Assembly (NCBI RefSeq): GCF_003096095.1
Contig: NZ_CP015453.1
Location: 1,488,001 to 1,552,000, forward strand
Length of the DNA: 64,000 bases
Direction: 5' to 3'
Source: Dietzia psychralcaliphila
Lineage (GTDB): Bacteria > Actinomycetota > Actinomycetes > Mycobacteriales > Mycobacteriaceae
The notes under the pieces are model-generated. The model made no database searches. It saw nothing but the letters and a program-made list of their open reading frames with translations, and was not told the DNA's origin. Shown in pieces: positions 34,685 to 47,326 of the stretch (its first letter is position 1; each line of letters starts with the position of its first letter). The position numbers and the translations under genes were made by a program.

Positions 34685-35470
34685 ATGTCCCATGCCTCTC
34701 ACCTCGGCACCACTGACCTCACCCCTGGCCTCGGCGCGGCTGACCTCCCAGCCCCCGACCCCGACGCCACCGCCACCACCGCCCTGCGGATGGACGACGT
34801 GGTCCTGACCTACCCCGACGGCGCCGGCCGGCTCACCGCCGTCGACCACGTCTCGTGCGGGATCGACCGCGGTCGCAGTCTCGCGGTGACCGGACCCTCC
34901 GGCTCGGGCAAGTCCAGCCTTCTGGCCGTGGCCGCCACGCTCACCCCGCCCGATTCCGGCCACGTGTGGTTGGCCACCCGGCACGGCGAGGTGGATCTGG
35001 CGGCGGTGGGCGCTCGACGGGCGGCCGAGCTGCGTCGGACGGAGATCGGCATCGTGTTCCAGCAGTCCAACCTGGTCGAGTCGTTGACCGCGCGCGAGCA
35101 GCTCGAGGCCATGGCGTGGCTCGGCGGGCGGCCGTCGCGGTCCCGCCGTGTCGAGGTGCGTGAGCGGGCCGACGAGCTGCTCGACCGGGTGGGCCTGGGC
35201 CGGATGGCCGACCGGGCGGTGGGTGCCCTGTCGGGAGGTCAACGCCAGCGGGTGGCCGTCGCGCGGGCGCTGGTCAACGGGCCGTCGCTGCTACTGGCGG
35301 ACGAGCCGACCAGCGCGCTGGATTCGGAGTCGGGCGCCGCGGTGGTGGACCTGCTGATGCGCACTGCGGCCGAGTTCGACGTGGCGCTGATGCTCGTCAC
35401 CCACGATTCGGCGGTGGCGGCGCGATGTGATGCACGTATGCACCTGGTGGACGGGGCGGTCCGGCCCTAG
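34685..35470 (+). CDS. ABC transporter ATPase (LolD/MacB type, second system)
   Basis: 261 residues. Walker A GPSGSGKSS, Q-loop GIVFQQSNLVESLTARE, signature LSGGQRQRVAVARAL, Walker B LLADEPTSALD, H-loop MLVTHDSAVAA. About 35 disordered Ala/Pro/Asp-rich residues precede the domain. ATG at 34685 follows AGGAG. It lies 65 bp after the permease and both should be induced by the divergent two-component system; such pairs usually export antimicrobial compounds. Confidence 0.9.
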   Translation: MSHASHLGTTDLTPGLGAADLPAPDPDATATTALRMDDVVLTYPDGAGRLTAVDHVSCGIDRGRSLAVTGPSGSGKSSLLAVAATLTPPDSGHVWLATRHGEVDLAAVGARRAAELRRTEIGIVFQQSNLVESLTAREQLEAMAWLGGRPSRSRRVEVRERADELLDRVGLGRMADRAVGALSGGQRQRVAVARALVNGPSLLLADEPTSALDSESGAAVVDLLMRTAAEFDVALMLVTHDSAVAARCDARMHLVDGAVRP

Positions 35471-35520
35471 GCGTTCCGGTCTCGCGGGCGGGTGGTCCGG
35501 TCGACGGTCGGCTGATCCGG

Positions 35521-35880
35521 TCAGGTGCAGCAGTTCGGGTCGAGCGCCGCGCGCAGGGCGTCGATCGCGGACCCGCGGGCGCGGTGGAACACGCTCATCC
35601 CGCGCCGCTCGGACTCGATCATCCCCGCCTCGCGGAGCCGGCCCAGGTGATGGGAGGTGGTGGACTCGGCGACGCCGGTGGCCGCCGCCAGGTCCCCGGT
35701 GCGAACCTCGCCGTCGTCACTGGTGAGCAGGATCGACAGCAGCCGGATCCGGACAGGGTCGGCGAGGGCTTTGAGGCGCAGCGCGATCTGGACGGCGTCG
35801 TCGTGGTTGATCGGCCCGGCCGACACGGGCGCGCAGCAGACCGGCGAGCTGACGTCGAGGAGGGGGAGGGCCTTGGGCAT
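35521..35880 (-). CDS. arsR: ArsR-family arsenic-responsive repressor
   Basis: 119 residues from the ATG at 35880. Winged helix with TGDLAAATGVAESTTSHHLGRLREAGM as recognition region. An adjacent pair Cys15-Cys16 (PVCCAP) matches the As(III)-binding pair described for Corynebacterium glutamicum ArsR, but position 55, where that protein has its third Cys, is Asp here; instead the C-terminus ends in NCCT (Cys117-Cys118). Divergent from arsI across a 100-bp gap with an inverted repeat. Confidence 0.85.
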   Translation of the reverse strand: MPKALPLLDVSSPVCCAPVSAGPINHDDAVQIALRLKALADPVRIRLLSILLTSDDGEVRTGDLAAATGVAESTTSHHLGRLREAGMIESERRGMSVFHRARGSAIDALRAALDPNCCT

Positions 35881-35907
35881 GTCTGCGAGTGTAGCCCGGG
35901 TTCTTGA

Positions 35908-35957
35908 CGAATATCGAAAAGGGTGGTTGTCTGTGCCGAGAAGTAATTCGATATTCA
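35908..35957. promoter_or_regulatory. ArsR operator: inverted GAATATCGAA / TTCGATATTC
   Basis: GAATATCGAA at 35909-35918 and its reverse complement TTCGATATTC at 35947-35956 face each other in the arsR-arsI gap. The second lies 25 bp before arsI and the first 28 bp before arsR, so each gene has a half in its own promoter zone. Confidence 0.6.
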
Positions 35958-35980
35958 TCACAAAGGTGGAGGTTCCGACC

Positions 35981-36451
35981 ATGTCCCGTGTTCAACTCGC
36001 CCTCAACGTCGACGACGTCGACGAGGCCGTCCGGTTCTACTCGACCCTGTTCGGTGTCGAACCCGCCAAGCGCAAGCCCGGCTACGCCAACTTCGTGGTG
36101 GACCAGCCGCCACTCAAATTGGTCCTGCTCGAGAACCCGGGTCAGGGCGGTTCGCTCAACCACCTGGGCGTCGAGGTCGAATCCAGCGAGCAGGTCCACA
36201 GCGAGATCGCGCGACTGACCGACGCCGGCATGTTCACCGACGAGGAGATCGGCACCACCTGTTGCTTCGCCACCCAGGACAAGGCCTGGGTCACCGGCCC
36301 CGGCGGCGAGCGCTGGGAGGTCTACACCGTCCTCGCCGACTCGGAGACGTTCGGAACGTCGCCGGTGGTGGGTGACAACAACAGGAACGACAACAACAGG
36401 AACGACGACGAGGCCGGCGCCGACTCCGAGGGTGGCGCCTGCTGCGCGTGA
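35981..36451 (+). CDS. arsI: ArsI/CadI-type glyoxalase-fold C-As lyase
   Basis: 156 residues, vicinal-oxygen-chelate fold. Metal ligands by alignment with ArsI: Gln5 (SRVQLALNV), His61 (LNHLGVEV) and Glu113 (RWEVYTV); the arsenic-binding pair Cys94-Cys95 lies in [14 protein letters not shown]. ArsI is an Fe(II) dioxygenase that cleaves the carbon-arsenic bond of trivalent organoarsenicals; CadI (cadmium-inducible) is the mycobacterial relative, so cadmium response is an alternative. The C-terminus is odd: a NNRND tandem repeat, acidic residues and a second CC pair (GACCA). No arsenite pump or arsenate reductase is adjacent. Confidence 0.85.
   Translation: MSRVQLALNVDDVDEAVRFYSTLFGVEPAKRKPGYANFVVDQPPLKLVLLENPGQGGSLNHLGVEVESSEQVHSEIARLTDAGMFTDEEIGTTCCFATQDKAWVTGPGGERWEVYTVLADSETFGTSPVVGDNNRNDNNRNDDEAGADSEGGACCA
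36374..36403 (+). repeat. two tandem 15-bp units in arsI tail
   Basis: gacaacaacaggaac occurs twice in direct succession near the arsI 3' end and encodes DNNRN-type repeats. It keeps frame and may be a recently expanded linker before the terminal Cys pair. Confidence 0.8.
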
Positions 36452-36475
36452 GCGCGGGTGCCCCGCCGGATCCCA

Positions 36476-36505
36476 CCCGCAACACCCGCGAGGGTGGTGT
36501 GCGGG
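36476..36505 (+). terminator. hairpin between arsI and hisD
   Basis: CCCGC-(A)-ACACC pairs with GGTGT-GCGGG across a nine-base loop, ten pairs with one bulged A. It follows arsI by 24 bp with no U-tract and probably separates arsI from the his operon. Confidence 0.4.
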
Positions 36506-36529
36506 GGTCCCGGGGACTCGCGGTCCTAG

Positions 36530-39684
<3,155 letters not shown>

Positions 39685-39691
39685 TGGCGAA

Positions 39692-40942
39692 GTGACCCCG
39701 GGGGTCAAGAAACCGGGCGCGTTCGCACAGCTGGCCCGGACCCCCGGTGTGCCGGCGGCGTTCGTCCTGGTCCTCCTCGCCTTCGGCGGCTTCTCGCTGC
39801 TGCTGCCCGTCGTGCCACTCGCCGTGGTGCGGGGAGGGGGCAGCGAACTGGTCGCCGGAGCGACGACCGGCGTGTTCATGACCGTCACCGTGCTGGTCCA
39901 ACTGCTCACCCCGCGGATCACCGCGGCGATCGGCTACCGCGCGGTGCTCGGGATCGGCAGTGCGCTCCTCGGCCTGCCCTCGGGGCTGCTCGCGCTGTTC
40001 GACGGGCCGTTCGCGGTGCTGGCGGTGAGCGGAGTCCGCGGGGCGGGCTTCGGCATGATGACGGTCGCCGGGTCCGCCCTGGTCGCGGAGCTCGCGCCAC
40101 CCGGGATGCTCGGTCGCGCCACCTCGTTGATCGGCCTCGCCGTGGGCATCTCCGAAGCCATCTTCCTGCCGGTCGGGCTGTGGCTGCTGGAGGTGTTCGG
40201 TCTGGCCACGGTCGCGTGGAGTGCGACGGCGTTCGGCGTCGTGGGCCTGGTCGCGGCGGCACGGCTCCCCAACGTGCACCCGGCGCCCGCCCAGTCCTCG
40301 TCCGACCCGTCCGCGCTCGGCCGCAAAGCCGTCTTCGTCCTGCTCGCCGGTCCGTTCCTCGTCATGGTGGCGGTGTCACTGCCCTACGGCGCGGCCGCGT
40401 CGTTCCTCTCACCCGCGCTGGACTCGATCGTCTCGGGCAGCGGCGCGGTCGTCGCCGGCGTAGGCCTCGGACTCCTCGGGGTGGGCGTGATCGTCGGGCG
40501 CACCTTCGCCGGACTCATCTCCGATCGCCGTGGGCCCGGGGCGCTGGTCTGGCCCGGACTGGCGTTCGCCGCACTCGGTATGGCCGGCATCGCCGGCCTG
40601 CTCTCGGTGTCGGCGAACCCGTGGTGGTTCATCGCACCCACGGTGGTGTTCGGACTCGGGTTCGGTGCCGTGCAGAACGAGGCGCTCGTCGCCTCGTTCG
40701 AGCGGATGCCGCGCTCGCGGCTGGGAACCGCGTCCGCCTCGTGGAACATCTCCTTCGACGCCGGTACCGGTCTCGGGTCGGTGGTCATGGGTGGATTCGC
40801 CGGATTCGGCTACGTGGTGCTGTTCACGGTCGCGGCAGGGGTCGTCCTGCTCGTGGGTGGCCCCGCCGCGGTGGGCGCCCGCCGTACCCGGCCCACGCGA
40901 GATCTGACCTTGTCCGGCCGGGACGATAAAGTGGGCTCATGA
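39692..40942 (+). CDS. MFS transporter inside the his operon
   Basis: 416 residues, 12 probable membrane helices. A-motif-like [15 protein letters not shown] links helices, and [24 protein letters not shown] is typical of small drug/metabolite exporters. Start by GTG at 39692, seven bases after hisB, with only a weak ribosome-binding site. The ATG of hisH overlaps its stop (ATGA). Its place suggests export of histidine or an intermediate, but substrate is unknown. I recall a transporter at this position in C. glutamicum. Confidence 0.85.
   Translation: MTPGVKKPGAFAQLARTPGVPAAFVLVLLAFGGFSLLLPVVPLAVVRGGGSELVAGATTGVFMTVTVLVQLLTPRITAAIGYRAVLGIGSALLGLPSGLLALFDGPFAVLAVSGVRGAGFGMMTVAGSALVAELAPPGMLGRATSLIGLAVGISEAIFLPVGLWLLEVFGLATVAWSATAFGVVGLVAAARLPNVHPAPAQSSSDPSALGRKAVFVLLAGPFLVMVAVSLPYGAAASFLSPALDSIVSGSGAVVAGVGLGLLGVGVIVGRTFAGLISDRRGPGALVWPGLAFAALGMAGIAGLLSVSANPWWFIAPTVVFGLGFGAVQNEALVASFERMPRSRLGTASASWNISFDAGTGLGSVVMGGFAGFGYVVLFTVAAGVVLLVGGPAAVGARRTRPTRDLTLSGRDDKVGS
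40927..40932 (+). promoter_or_regulatory. internal leaderless promoter element ahead of hisH (TAAAGT)
   Basis: TAAAGT lies six bases before the hisH ATG, and a CTGACC hexamer 17 bp further upstream could serve as -35. It would start a transcript at hisH inside the MFS coding end, independent of hisD. Confidence 0.4.
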
Positions 40943-41601
40943 CCACACATGCCCCGCGGGTGGCGCTCCTCGACTACGGCTCGGGCAACCTCCGCTCGGC
41001 ACACCGTGCGCTGGAGCGTGTCGGCGCCCGGGTGGAGCTCACCTCCGACCCCGGGGTGGCCACCGAAGCGGAAGCGCTCGTGGTCCCGGGCGTCGGCGCG
41101 TTCGCCGCGTGCATGGAGGGTCTCCGGGCCGTCAAGGGACCGCGGATCATCGGCGAGCGCCTCGCCGGCGGCCGCCCCGTACTGGGAATCTGTGTGGGTA
41201 TGCAGGTCATGTTCGAGCGGGGGACCGAGTTCTCGGACGGAGAGCACGCCGACTCCGGGGCCGCGGGGTGCGGCGAGTGGCCCGGGGTCGTCGAGCGACT
41301 GGAGGCCCCGGTGCTGCCGCACATGGGCTGGAACACCGTCGAGGCGCCCGAGAGCAGCGTCCTGTTCGCCGGCATGCCCGCCGACGAGCGCTTCTACTTC
41401 GTCCACTCCTACGGGGTCCGGAGGTGGGAGATGGAACCGTCGGACCACCTGACCCCGCCGGATGTCACCTGGGCACAGCACGGCACGAGATTCGTCGCCG
41501 CCGTGGAGAACGGCCCGCTGTCGGCCACCCAGTTCCACCCCGAGAAGTCAGGCGACGCGGGCCTGCAACTCCTCGAGAACTGGATCAGATCCGTTGGCTG
41601 A
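40939..41601 (+). CDS. hisH: imidazole glycerol phosphate synthase, glutamine amidotransferase subunit
   Basis: 220 residues. Class I glutaminase: nucleophile Cys in [14 protein letters not shown], His-Glu in [10 protein letters not shown], and the [11 protein letters not shown] oxyanion strand. Supplies ammonia to HisF. ATG overlaps the MFS stop. Confidence 0.95.
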   Translation: MTTHAPRVALLDYGSGNLRSAHRALERVGARVELTSDPGVATEAEALVVPGVGAFAACMEGLRAVKGPRIIGERLAGGRPVLGICVGMQVMFERGTEFSDGEHADSGAAGCGEWPGVVERLEAPVLPHMGWNTVEAPESSVLFAGMPADERFYFVHSYGVRRWEMEPSDHLTPPDVTWAQHGTRFVAAVENGPLSATQFHPEKSGDAGLQLLENWIRSVG

Positions 41602-41623
41602 CCGCCGGGGTCGCCCGGCGCCC

Positions 41624-41920
41624 GTGTCCTTCGCGGTCCTCGCGCTGTGGGTTTCCGGAGCGGGAGTGCTGTTCCTGGGACTGACCGCCCTGGCGGTCGC
41701 GTTGCTCCCACTGCCGCCGGCGGGACGGGCCGTCGTCGCGCTGGTCGGCGTGGTCCTGACGGTCGTGGCGATGGGTGTGGTGTCCAGCCGCATCACCGAT
41801 CGGGCGATCCGTGCCGAGTACGGAGACGAGCCCGACGGTCAGCCCGGCGCACACCCCGGGGAGTCGTCGGAACCGGCCGAGGGCGATGAGAAGCGTCCAC
41901 GGGCGGACGGACTACGCTGA
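41624..41920 (+). CDS. small two-helix membrane protein between hisH and hisA
   Basis: 98 residues from the GTG at 41624 (a TTG at 41594, touching hisH, would add ten basic residues). Two hydrophobic segments, [22 protein letters not shown] and [20 protein letters not shown], then an acidic tail ([23 protein letters not shown]). Its stop shares a base with hisA (TGATG), so it is part of the operon. Function unknown. Confidence 0.7.
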   Translation: MSFAVLALWVSGAGVLFLGLTALAVALLPLPPAGRAVVALVGVVLTVVAMGVVSSRITDRAIRAEYGDEPDGQPGAHPGESSEPAEGDEKRPRADGLR

Positions 41921-42675
41921 TGCCCGTGACCAACGCTTCTTACCTCGAACTCCTGCCCGCCGTGGACGTCGCCGACGGGCAGGCCGTCCGTCTGGTGCAG
42001 GGGGAGGCCGGGACCGAGACCTCGTACGGATCGCCGCTGGAGGCCGCCCTGCAGTGGCAGCGGGACGGGGCCGAGTGGGTCCACCTCGTGGACCTCGACG
42101 CCGCCTTCGGTCGCGGGACCAACCGGGACCTCCTCGCCGAGGTCGTCGGCGCGCTCGACGTCAAGGTCGAGATGTCCGGCGGGATCCGCGACGACGACTC
42201 GCTGGAGGCCGCCCTCGCGACCGGCTGCGCCCGGGTCAACCTGGGGACCGCCGCGCTGGAGAACCCAGAGTGGTGTGCCTCCGCGATCGCCCGCCACGGG
42301 GACCGCATCGCGGTGGGCCTGGACGTCCGTGTGGTCGATGGCGAGCCCCGGCTCCGCGGACGCGGCTGGGTATCCGACGGTGGCAACCTCTGGGAGGTGC
42401 TGGAGCGTCTGGACAAGGACGGCTGCGCGCGGTACGTCGTCACCGACGTGTCCAAGGACGGCATGCTCAACGGTCCGAACCTCGAGATGCTCTCCCAGGT
42501 GTGCTCGGTCACCGGATCGCCGGTGGTGGCGTCCGGAGGGGTGTCGTCCGTCGCCGACCTCGAGGCCATCGCGACGCTCGTACCCGAGGGGGTCGAGGGC
42601 GCCATCGTCGGGAAGGCTCTCTACGCGGGCCGCTTCACCCTCCCCGAGGCGCTGGCCGCGGTGAGCGTCCGCTGA
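41920..42675 (+). CDS. priA: PriA: dual ProFAR / phosphoribosylanthranilate isomerase
   Basis: 251 residues, (beta/alpha)8 barrel. General base Asp in [15 protein letters not shown] and general acid Asp in [13 protein letters not shown]. The active-site loop [10 protein letters not shown] has the Arg-x-Trp found in actinobacterial PriA, which serves both histidine (HisA) and tryptophan (TrpF) synthesis. No trpF is present in the nearby trp genes, in agreement. ATG at 41920; a GTG at 41926 is also possible. Confidence 0.93.
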   Translation: MPVTNASYLELLPAVDVADGQAVRLVQGEAGTETSYGSPLEAALQWQRDGAEWVHLVDLDAAFGRGTNRDLLAEVVGALDVKVEMSGGIRDDDSLEAALATGCARVNLGTAALENPEWCASAIARHGDRIAVGLDVRVVDGEPRLRGRGWVSDGGNLWEVLERLDKDGCARYVVTDVSKDGMLNGPNLEMLSQVCSVTGSPVVASGGVSSVADLEAIATLVPEGVEGAIVGKALYAGRFTLPEALAAVSVR

Positions 42676-42735
42676 ACCGGCCATGACCACCTTGTAGATA
42701 CACCCACCCGCATGACCTCGAGCAGGAGGCCCGAG

Positions 42736-43650
42736 ATGACCGATCAGACCGGAAACACCCTGCCGACGGACTTGTCCGTCGACCCGGCGGAGGCGCTCGC
42801 GTTGGCGGTCCGCGTGCTCGACGAGGTCTCGCCCCGCTTCGTCGAGGGGCTGGGCGCCGAGGGCACCCGCGCCAAGGGCTCGCGCAATGACTTCGCCACC
42901 GAACTCGACCTCGAGCTCGAACGTCGCATCTCCGACGCGCTGCGCGAGGGCACCGGACTCGAGGTGCACGGGGAGGAGTTCGGCGGTCCGCCGGTCAACG
43001 AGGGCACCCTCTGGGTGGTCGACCCCATCGACGGCACGGCCAACTACTCCCTCGGCATCCCCACCACCGGCATCCTCGTCTCGCTCGTCCACGAGCGGCA
43101 GCCCGTGCTCGGGCTGACCTGGCTTCCGCTGCTCGGCATGCGCTTCACCTCGATCGCAGGGGGCCCGCTCATGGAGAACGACGAGGAGGTCCCGCGGATC
43201 GCCGACGTGTCCATCCGCGACGTCGCGCTGGGGCTCGGGTCCCTCAACACCGGTGCCCGCACCACCTACCCGCCGGCCTACCGCCGGGAGGTGTTCGAGC
43301 AGCTCACGCTCGACGCGGCCCGGACCCGCAAATTCGGTTCCACCGGGGTCGACCTGTCGTTCGTGGGCTCCAGCCGGCTGTCCGCCGCGGTGAGCTTCGG
43401 CAACTACGCGTGGGACAACGCGGCGGGCGCGTCCCACATCCGCGCGGCGGGTGGCGTGGTCACCGATCTGACCGGCGAACCGTGGTCGATCGACTCCCAG
43501 TCGATCCTCGCGGCCGGTCCGCGAGCCCACGCAGAGGTGCTCGGCACCATCCGCGAGCTCGGCGAGCCCGGCAACTTCTTCGAGGCCGGCCGCCGCCGGG
43601 CCACCCCCGAACCCGAGGGCAACCGCCCGTGGCTCGACGGGGAACGGTGA
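42736..43650 (+). CDS. impA: inositol-monophosphatase-family phosphatase (ImpA, probable histidinol-phosphatase role)
   Basis: 304 residues. Metal-binding [15 protein letters not shown] and the C-terminal [16 protein letters not shown] are the family signatures. The ATG at 42736 is preceded by a perfect AGGAGG; an ATG at 42712 lacks one. Its place in the his operon and the monofunctional HisB suggest it dephosphorylates histidinol phosphate, but inositol phosphate is the alternative. Confidence 0.9.
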   Translation: MTDQTGNTLPTDLSVDPAEALALAVRVLDEVSPRFVEGLGAEGTRAKGSRNDFATELDLELERRISDALREGTGLEVHGEEFGGPPVNEGTLWVVDPIDGTANYSLGIPTTGILVSLVHERQPVLGLTWLPLLGMRFTSIAGGPLMENDEEVPRIADVSIRDVALGLGSLNTGARTTYPPAYRREVFEQLTLDAARTRKFGSTGVDLSFVGSSRLSAAVSFGNYAWDNAAGASHIRAAGGVVTDLTGEPWSIDSQSILAAGPRAHAEVLGTIRELGEPGNFFEAGRRRATPEPEGNRPWLDGER

Positions 43651-43657
43651 CCCGGGC

Positions 43658-44431
43658 ATGACACTCGCCACCCGGGTGATCCCGTGCCTCGACGTCGACG
43701 AGGGGCGCGTGGTCAAGGGGGTCAACTTCCTCGATCTGCGCGACGCCGGGGATCCGGTCGAGTTGGCCGCCGCCTACGACGCGCAAGGTGCCGACGAGCT
43801 GACCTTCCTCGATGTGACCGCGTCGTCGTCGGGCCGCGGAACCATGATCGACGTGGTCAAGCGCACCGCGGAGCAGGTCTTCATCCCCCTCACGGTGGGT
43901 GGCGGGGTGCGCGCCGCCGAGGACGTCGACCAGCTGCTCCGCGCCGGAGCGGACAAGGTCAGTGTCAACACCGCGGCCATCGCGCGTCCCGAGCTCCTGG
44001 CCGAGCTCAGCCGGCGCTTCGGCTCGCAGTGCATCGTCCTGTCCGTCGACGCCCGGACGGTACCCGAGGGCGAGGCGCCCACACCGTCGGGATGGGAGGT
44101 CACCACCCACGGTGGCCGCCGGGGAACCGGGATCGACGCCATCGAGTGGGCCCGGCGCGGTCAGGACCTGGGCGTGGGGGAGATCCTGCTCAACTCGATG
44201 GACGCCGACGGCACCAAGGCGGGGTTCGACCTCGCCATGGTCCGTGCGGTGCGCTCGGCGGTGACGATCCCCGTGATCGCCTCCGGTGGGGCCGGCACGG
44301 TCGAGCACTTCGCCCCCGCCGTCGAAGCCGGTGCCGACGCGGTGCTCGCGGCCAGTGTCTTCCACTTCGGTGAGATGACCATCGGCGACGTCAAGAGGGC
44401 CATGGCGGCCGAGGGGATCACGGTCCGATGA
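43658..44431 (+). CDS. hisF: imidazole glycerol phosphate synthase, cyclase subunit
   Basis: 257 residues. Catalytic Asp in [18 protein letters not shown] and the second in IVLSVDART; phosphate loops [11 protein letters not shown] and [11 protein letters not shown]. Forms the synthase with HisH. Starts seven bases after impA; ATGA overlap with hisI. Confidence 0.96.
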   Translation: MTLATRVIPCLDVDEGRVVKGVNFLDLRDAGDPVELAAAYDAQGADELTFLDVTASSSGRGTMIDVVKRTAEQVFIPLTVGGGVRAAEDVDQLLRAGADKVSVNTAAIARPELLAELSRRFGSQCIVLSVDARTVPEGEAPTPSGWEVTTHGGRRGTGIDAIEWARRGQDLGVGEILLNSMDADGTKAGFDLAMVRAVRSAVTIPVIASGGAGTVEHFAPAVEAGADAVLAASVFHFGEMTIGDVKRAMAAEGITVR

Positions 44432-44811
44432 GCGACGGTCAGTTGCGCGACGGTGCGAGCAGCGAACCCGTCCTGGACCCGTCCATCGCCGACCGGCTCA
44501 CCCGGAACCCGGACGGGCTCGTCGCGGCCGTCGTGCAGGACGCGACCTCCGGTCGGGTGCTCATGATGGCGTGGATGGACGACGCCGCCCTCGCCGAGAC
44601 GCTGGCCACCCGGCGCGGGGTCTACTTCTCGCGCTCGCGTGGCGCGCGCTGGGTCAAGGGGGAGACCTCCGGTCACGTACAGCACGTGCGCAGCGTGGAG
44701 ATCGACTGCGACGGCGACACCGTCCTGCTCCGGGTGGACCAGACCGGCGCCGCCTGCCACAACGGCACCGACAGCTGCTTCGACACCGACACACTCCTCG
44801 GGGAGGAATGA
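44428..44811 (+). CDS. hisI: phosphoribosyl-AMP cyclohydrolase
   Basis: 127 residues. [30 protein letters not shown], metal-binding [16 protein letters not shown] and Zn-Cys [12 protein letters not shown] are all present. Opens the adenine ring of PR-AMP. Single-function form, as usual in actinobacteria. Overlaps hisF by ATGA and is followed four bases later by the tautomerase. Confidence 0.96.
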   Translation: MSDGQLRDGASSEPVLDPSIADRLTRNPDGLVAAVVQDATSGRVLMMAWMDDAALAETLATRRGVYFSRSRGARWVKGETSGHVQHVRSVEIDCDGDTVLLRVDQTGAACHNGTDSCFDTDTLLGEE

Positions 44812-44815
44812 GCTC

Positions 44816-44995
44816 GTGCCCTTCATTCAGATCAACCAGCTCGACGGGATGGACCCGCCGTCCAAGGCCCGCGTGATCGAGGCCGTCACCGCCGCCTACG
44901 CCGAGGCCGCGGGCAAGGATCCGGCCAAGGTGTGGGTGCACGTCAACGACATGCCGCACGACTCGTTCGGGATCGGCGGCCGGGTCGTCGGATGA
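44816..44995 (+). CDS. 4-oxalocrotonate-tautomerase-like protein with altered active site
   Basis: 59 residues encoded; removal of the initiator leaves Pro1, the catalytic base of the superfamily ([10 protein letters not shown]). Phe50 in DSFGIGG is also kept. But the two catalytic arginines of 4-OT are changed: position 11 is Met and position 39 is Trp (KVWVHV). So it is a tautomerase-fold protein of unknown reaction. GTG start with GGGAGGAA seven bases upstream; the stop overlaps trpE as ATGA, so the his and trp genes are joined through it. Too short to stand out as an open frame. Confidence 0.85.
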   Translation: MPFIQINQLDGMDPPSKARVIEAVTAAYAEAAGKDPAKVWVHVNDMPHDSFGIGGRVVG

Positions 44996-46587
44996 GCACA
45001 AGGACCACGACCTTCGAGCAGTTCCGGGCGCTCGCCTCGGGCCACCGGGTCGTCCCCGTGGTGCGCACGGTGCTCGCCGACTCGGAGACTCCGCTCTCCG
45101 CGTACGACAAACTCGCGGCCGACCGACCCGGGACCTTCCTGCTGGAGTCGGCCGAGCACGGTCGGTCGTGGTCGCGGTGGTCGTTCATCGGCTGCGGGGC
45201 GGCCGCGGCGCTGACCGTCGACGACGCGGGTGAGGCCATGTGGTTGGGGCACGTGCCCGCGGGGGCGCCCACGGGCGGCGACCCGCTCGACGCCCTGCGC
45301 CGAACCCTGGACCTGCTGCGGACCGACCAGATCGAGGGCCTGCCGCCACTGACGTCCGGGCTGGTGGGCTACCTCGGGTACGACATCGTGCGCCGACTCG
45401 AACGCATCACCCCCGACACCACCGACGACCTCCACGTCCCGGAGCTCGTCCAGATGCTCGCCACCGACCTGGCCGCGTTCGACCACCACGAGGGCCGGAT
45501 CCACCTGATCGCCAACGCCGTCAACTGGGACGGGAGTGACGAGAGGGTCGAGGATGCCTACGCCGACGCGGTGGCCCGGGTGGACTCCATGACCGCCAGG
45601 CTCGCGGCTCCCGGTGCCGGCGGGGTCAGCGTGTTCGACACCCCGGATCCGCAGATGCGCCGTCGCACCGACGAGTCGACCTACCACTCGCGGGTGGCGG
45701 ACATCATCGAGCAGATCTACTCCGGAGAAGCGTTCCAGGTGGTGCTCAGTCAACGCTTCGAGGTCGACACCTCGGCCTCGCCGAGGGACGTCTACCGCAT
45801 TCTGCGCACCACCAACCCGAGCCCCTACATGTACTTGATGACCGTCCCGGACGGCACGGGTGACGACGGCTTCGGCGGCACCGCGTTCACCATCGTCGGG
45901 TCGAGCCCCGAGGCCCTGGTCAAGGTGCAGGACGGACTGGCCACGACCCACCCGATCGCCGGGACACGGCCGAGGGGCGACGACGACGAGCACGACGTCC
46001 TGCTTGCCAAGGACCTCGTGGAGGACGCCAAGGAGAACGCGGAGCACCTGATGCTGGTCGATCTCGGTCGCAACGACCTCGGCCGGGTCTGTGAGCCGGG
46101 CTCCGTCGTGGTGACCGAGTTCCGTCAGGTGGAGCGGTACAGCCACGTCATGCACCTGGTCTCCACAGTGACGGGCCGCCTGGCGGAGGGACGTACGGGC
46201 ATCGACGCCGTCACGGCCTGTTTCCCGGCCGGCACCCTGTCGGGGTCGCCCAAACCCCGCGCGCTCCAGATCATCGAGGACCTCGAGGACACCCGTCGCG
46301 GGGTCTACGGGGGCGTTGTCGGCTACGTGGACTTCGCGGGCAACGCCGATCAGGCTATCGCCATCAGGTCCGCGGTGCTCAAGGACGGGACCGCCTACGT
46401 CCAGGCCGGGGCCGGGATCGTGGCCGACTCCGTCGCGGCGTCAGAGGACGAGGAGTGCCGCAACAAGGCCATGGCGGTCCTGCGGGCCGTCGCAGCGGCG
46501 GACACGTTGAGGCCCGCGGGCCCCACGGGTGGCGCTGGCCCCGCGGGTGGCGCGGGTGGCGAGGACACGGAGGGGGAGGGCCGGTGA
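44992..46587 (+). CDS. trpE: anthranilate synthase component I
   Basis: 531 residues. The Trp-feedback motif LLES at the N-terminus ([11 protein letters not shown]), chorismate-binding core with [45 protein letters not shown] and [11 protein letters not shown] Gly/Ala/Pro-rich tail closes it. It needs a glutaminase partner (TrpG), which is not in the window. ATG inside the tautomerase stop. Confidence 0.95.
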   Translation: MSTRTTTFEQFRALASGHRVVPVVRTVLADSETPLSAYDKLAADRPGTFLLESAEHGRSWSRWSFIGCGAAAALTVDDAGEAMWLGHVPAGAPTGGDPLDALRRTLDLLRTDQIEGLPPLTSGLVGYLGYDIVRRLERITPDTTDDLHVPELVQMLATDLAAFDHHEGRIHLIANAVNWDGSDERVEDAYADAVARVDSMTARLAAPGAGGVSVFDTPDPQMRRRTDESTYHSRVADIIEQIYSGEAFQVVLSQRFEVDTSASPRDVYRILRTTNPSPYMYLMTVPDGTGDDGFGGTAFTIVGSSPEALVKVQDGLATTHPIAGTRPRGDDDEHDVLLAKDLVEDAKENAEHLMLVDLGRNDLGRVCEPGSVVVTEFRQVERYSHVMHLVSTVTGRLAEGRTGIDAVTACFPAGTLSGSPKPRALQIIEDLEDTRRGVYGGVVGYVDFAGNADQAIAIRSAVLKDGTAYVQAGAGIVADSVAASEDEECRNKAMAVLRAVAAADTLRPAGPTGGAGPAGGAGGEDTEGEGR

Positions 46588-47228
46588 CCCAGAGCACCCG
46601 GTTCCGTCTCCCTGTCCTGTTACTGCTCGTCGGAGCCGTCCTGTTGTGGATCGCCTCCCGGATGGTCTGGCTTGACGTGGTCGCGTTCAACGACCAATCG
46701 GGTGAGGCCCGGCGCAGCCTGACCGGTGCGGAGTGGCAGCCGGCGCTGGTCCCGTTGGCGCTGGGAGCTCTCGCCGCGGTGGCGGCGGTCGCGCTGGTCC
46801 GGGGAACCGGGGCGCGGGCGGTCGGTGCCGTCATCACCCTGCTCGGCCTGGCCACCGGCGCGCTGCTGGCCTCGACGGTGGGCGGCGTGGACGAGAGCCG
46901 GGTCCACTCGGCGGTGACGAGCGAGGAAGAGCTCGGCAGCACCAATGCGGGACCCGGGACCGCCGACGCGCAGGCCGTGCCGGAGTGGTCGGAGATCACG
47001 GAGATCTCGACCCGGTCGCCGGGCCCGGCGTTCACCGGTGCCGGTGCGTTGGCACTCGTCGCCGCGGGCGTCATCCCGATGATCTGGCCGACCCGCAAGG
47101 TGCGACGCGACGATCGCTACGTGACCCCGGCGGCGCGCCGCGAGGCCACGGAGCCCGGCGAGGTCACCGCGGATAACGGACGCGACCTGTGGCAGGAACT
47201 CGACGACGGGCGCGATCCCACCGGCTGA
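46584..47228 (+). CDS. Trp-operon-associated membrane protein (TIGR02234 type)
   Basis: 214 residues, four hydrophobic segments ([70 protein letters not shown]) with an external loop and a cytosolic tail. The sequence [12 protein letters not shown] after the first helix is typical of this actinobacterial family found between trpE and trpC; function unknown. GTG overlaps trpE stop. Confidence 0.85.
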   Translation: MTQSTRFRLPVLLLLVGAVLLWIASRMVWLDVVAFNDQSGEARRSLTGAEWQPALVPLALGALAAVAAVALVRGTGARAVGAVITLLGLATGALLASTVGGVDESRVHSAVTSEEELGSTNAGPGTADAQAVPEWSEITEISTRSPGPAFTGAGALALVAAGVIPMIWPTRKVRRDDRYVTPAARREATEPGEVTADNGRDLWQELDDGRDPTG

Positions 47229-47236
47229 GCGACTGT

Positions 47237-47265
47237 GGGCGGGCCCGATTCTCAGAACCCCGCCC
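47237..47265 (+). terminator. possible hairpin upstream of trpC
   Basis: GGGCGGG and CCCGCCC pair across a 15-base loop in the 98-bp gap after the membrane-protein gene. It could partly end the his-trpE message. No leader peptide with Trp codons is visible, so it is not obviously an attenuator. Confidence 0.3.
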
Positions 47266-47326
47266 GCTCCCTCTATTGTTGATCTCGATCACACTTCTTG
47301 CCCGATCACTGCAGAGGGAGGTCACG

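Noticed and set aside
41839-43725. 628-codon minus-strand open frame over hisA-impA
   Set aside because: Shadow of well-supported his genes; no domain in its translation.
47279-47292. CRP/GlxR site upstream of trpC (TTGA-TCTCGA-TCAC)
   Set aside because: One mismatch in the eight-base core and no outer match; weaker than the two sites reported.
47229-47326. Trp attenuator before trpC
   Set aside because: A hairpin exists, but I found no leader peptide with Trp codons and no competing pairings.
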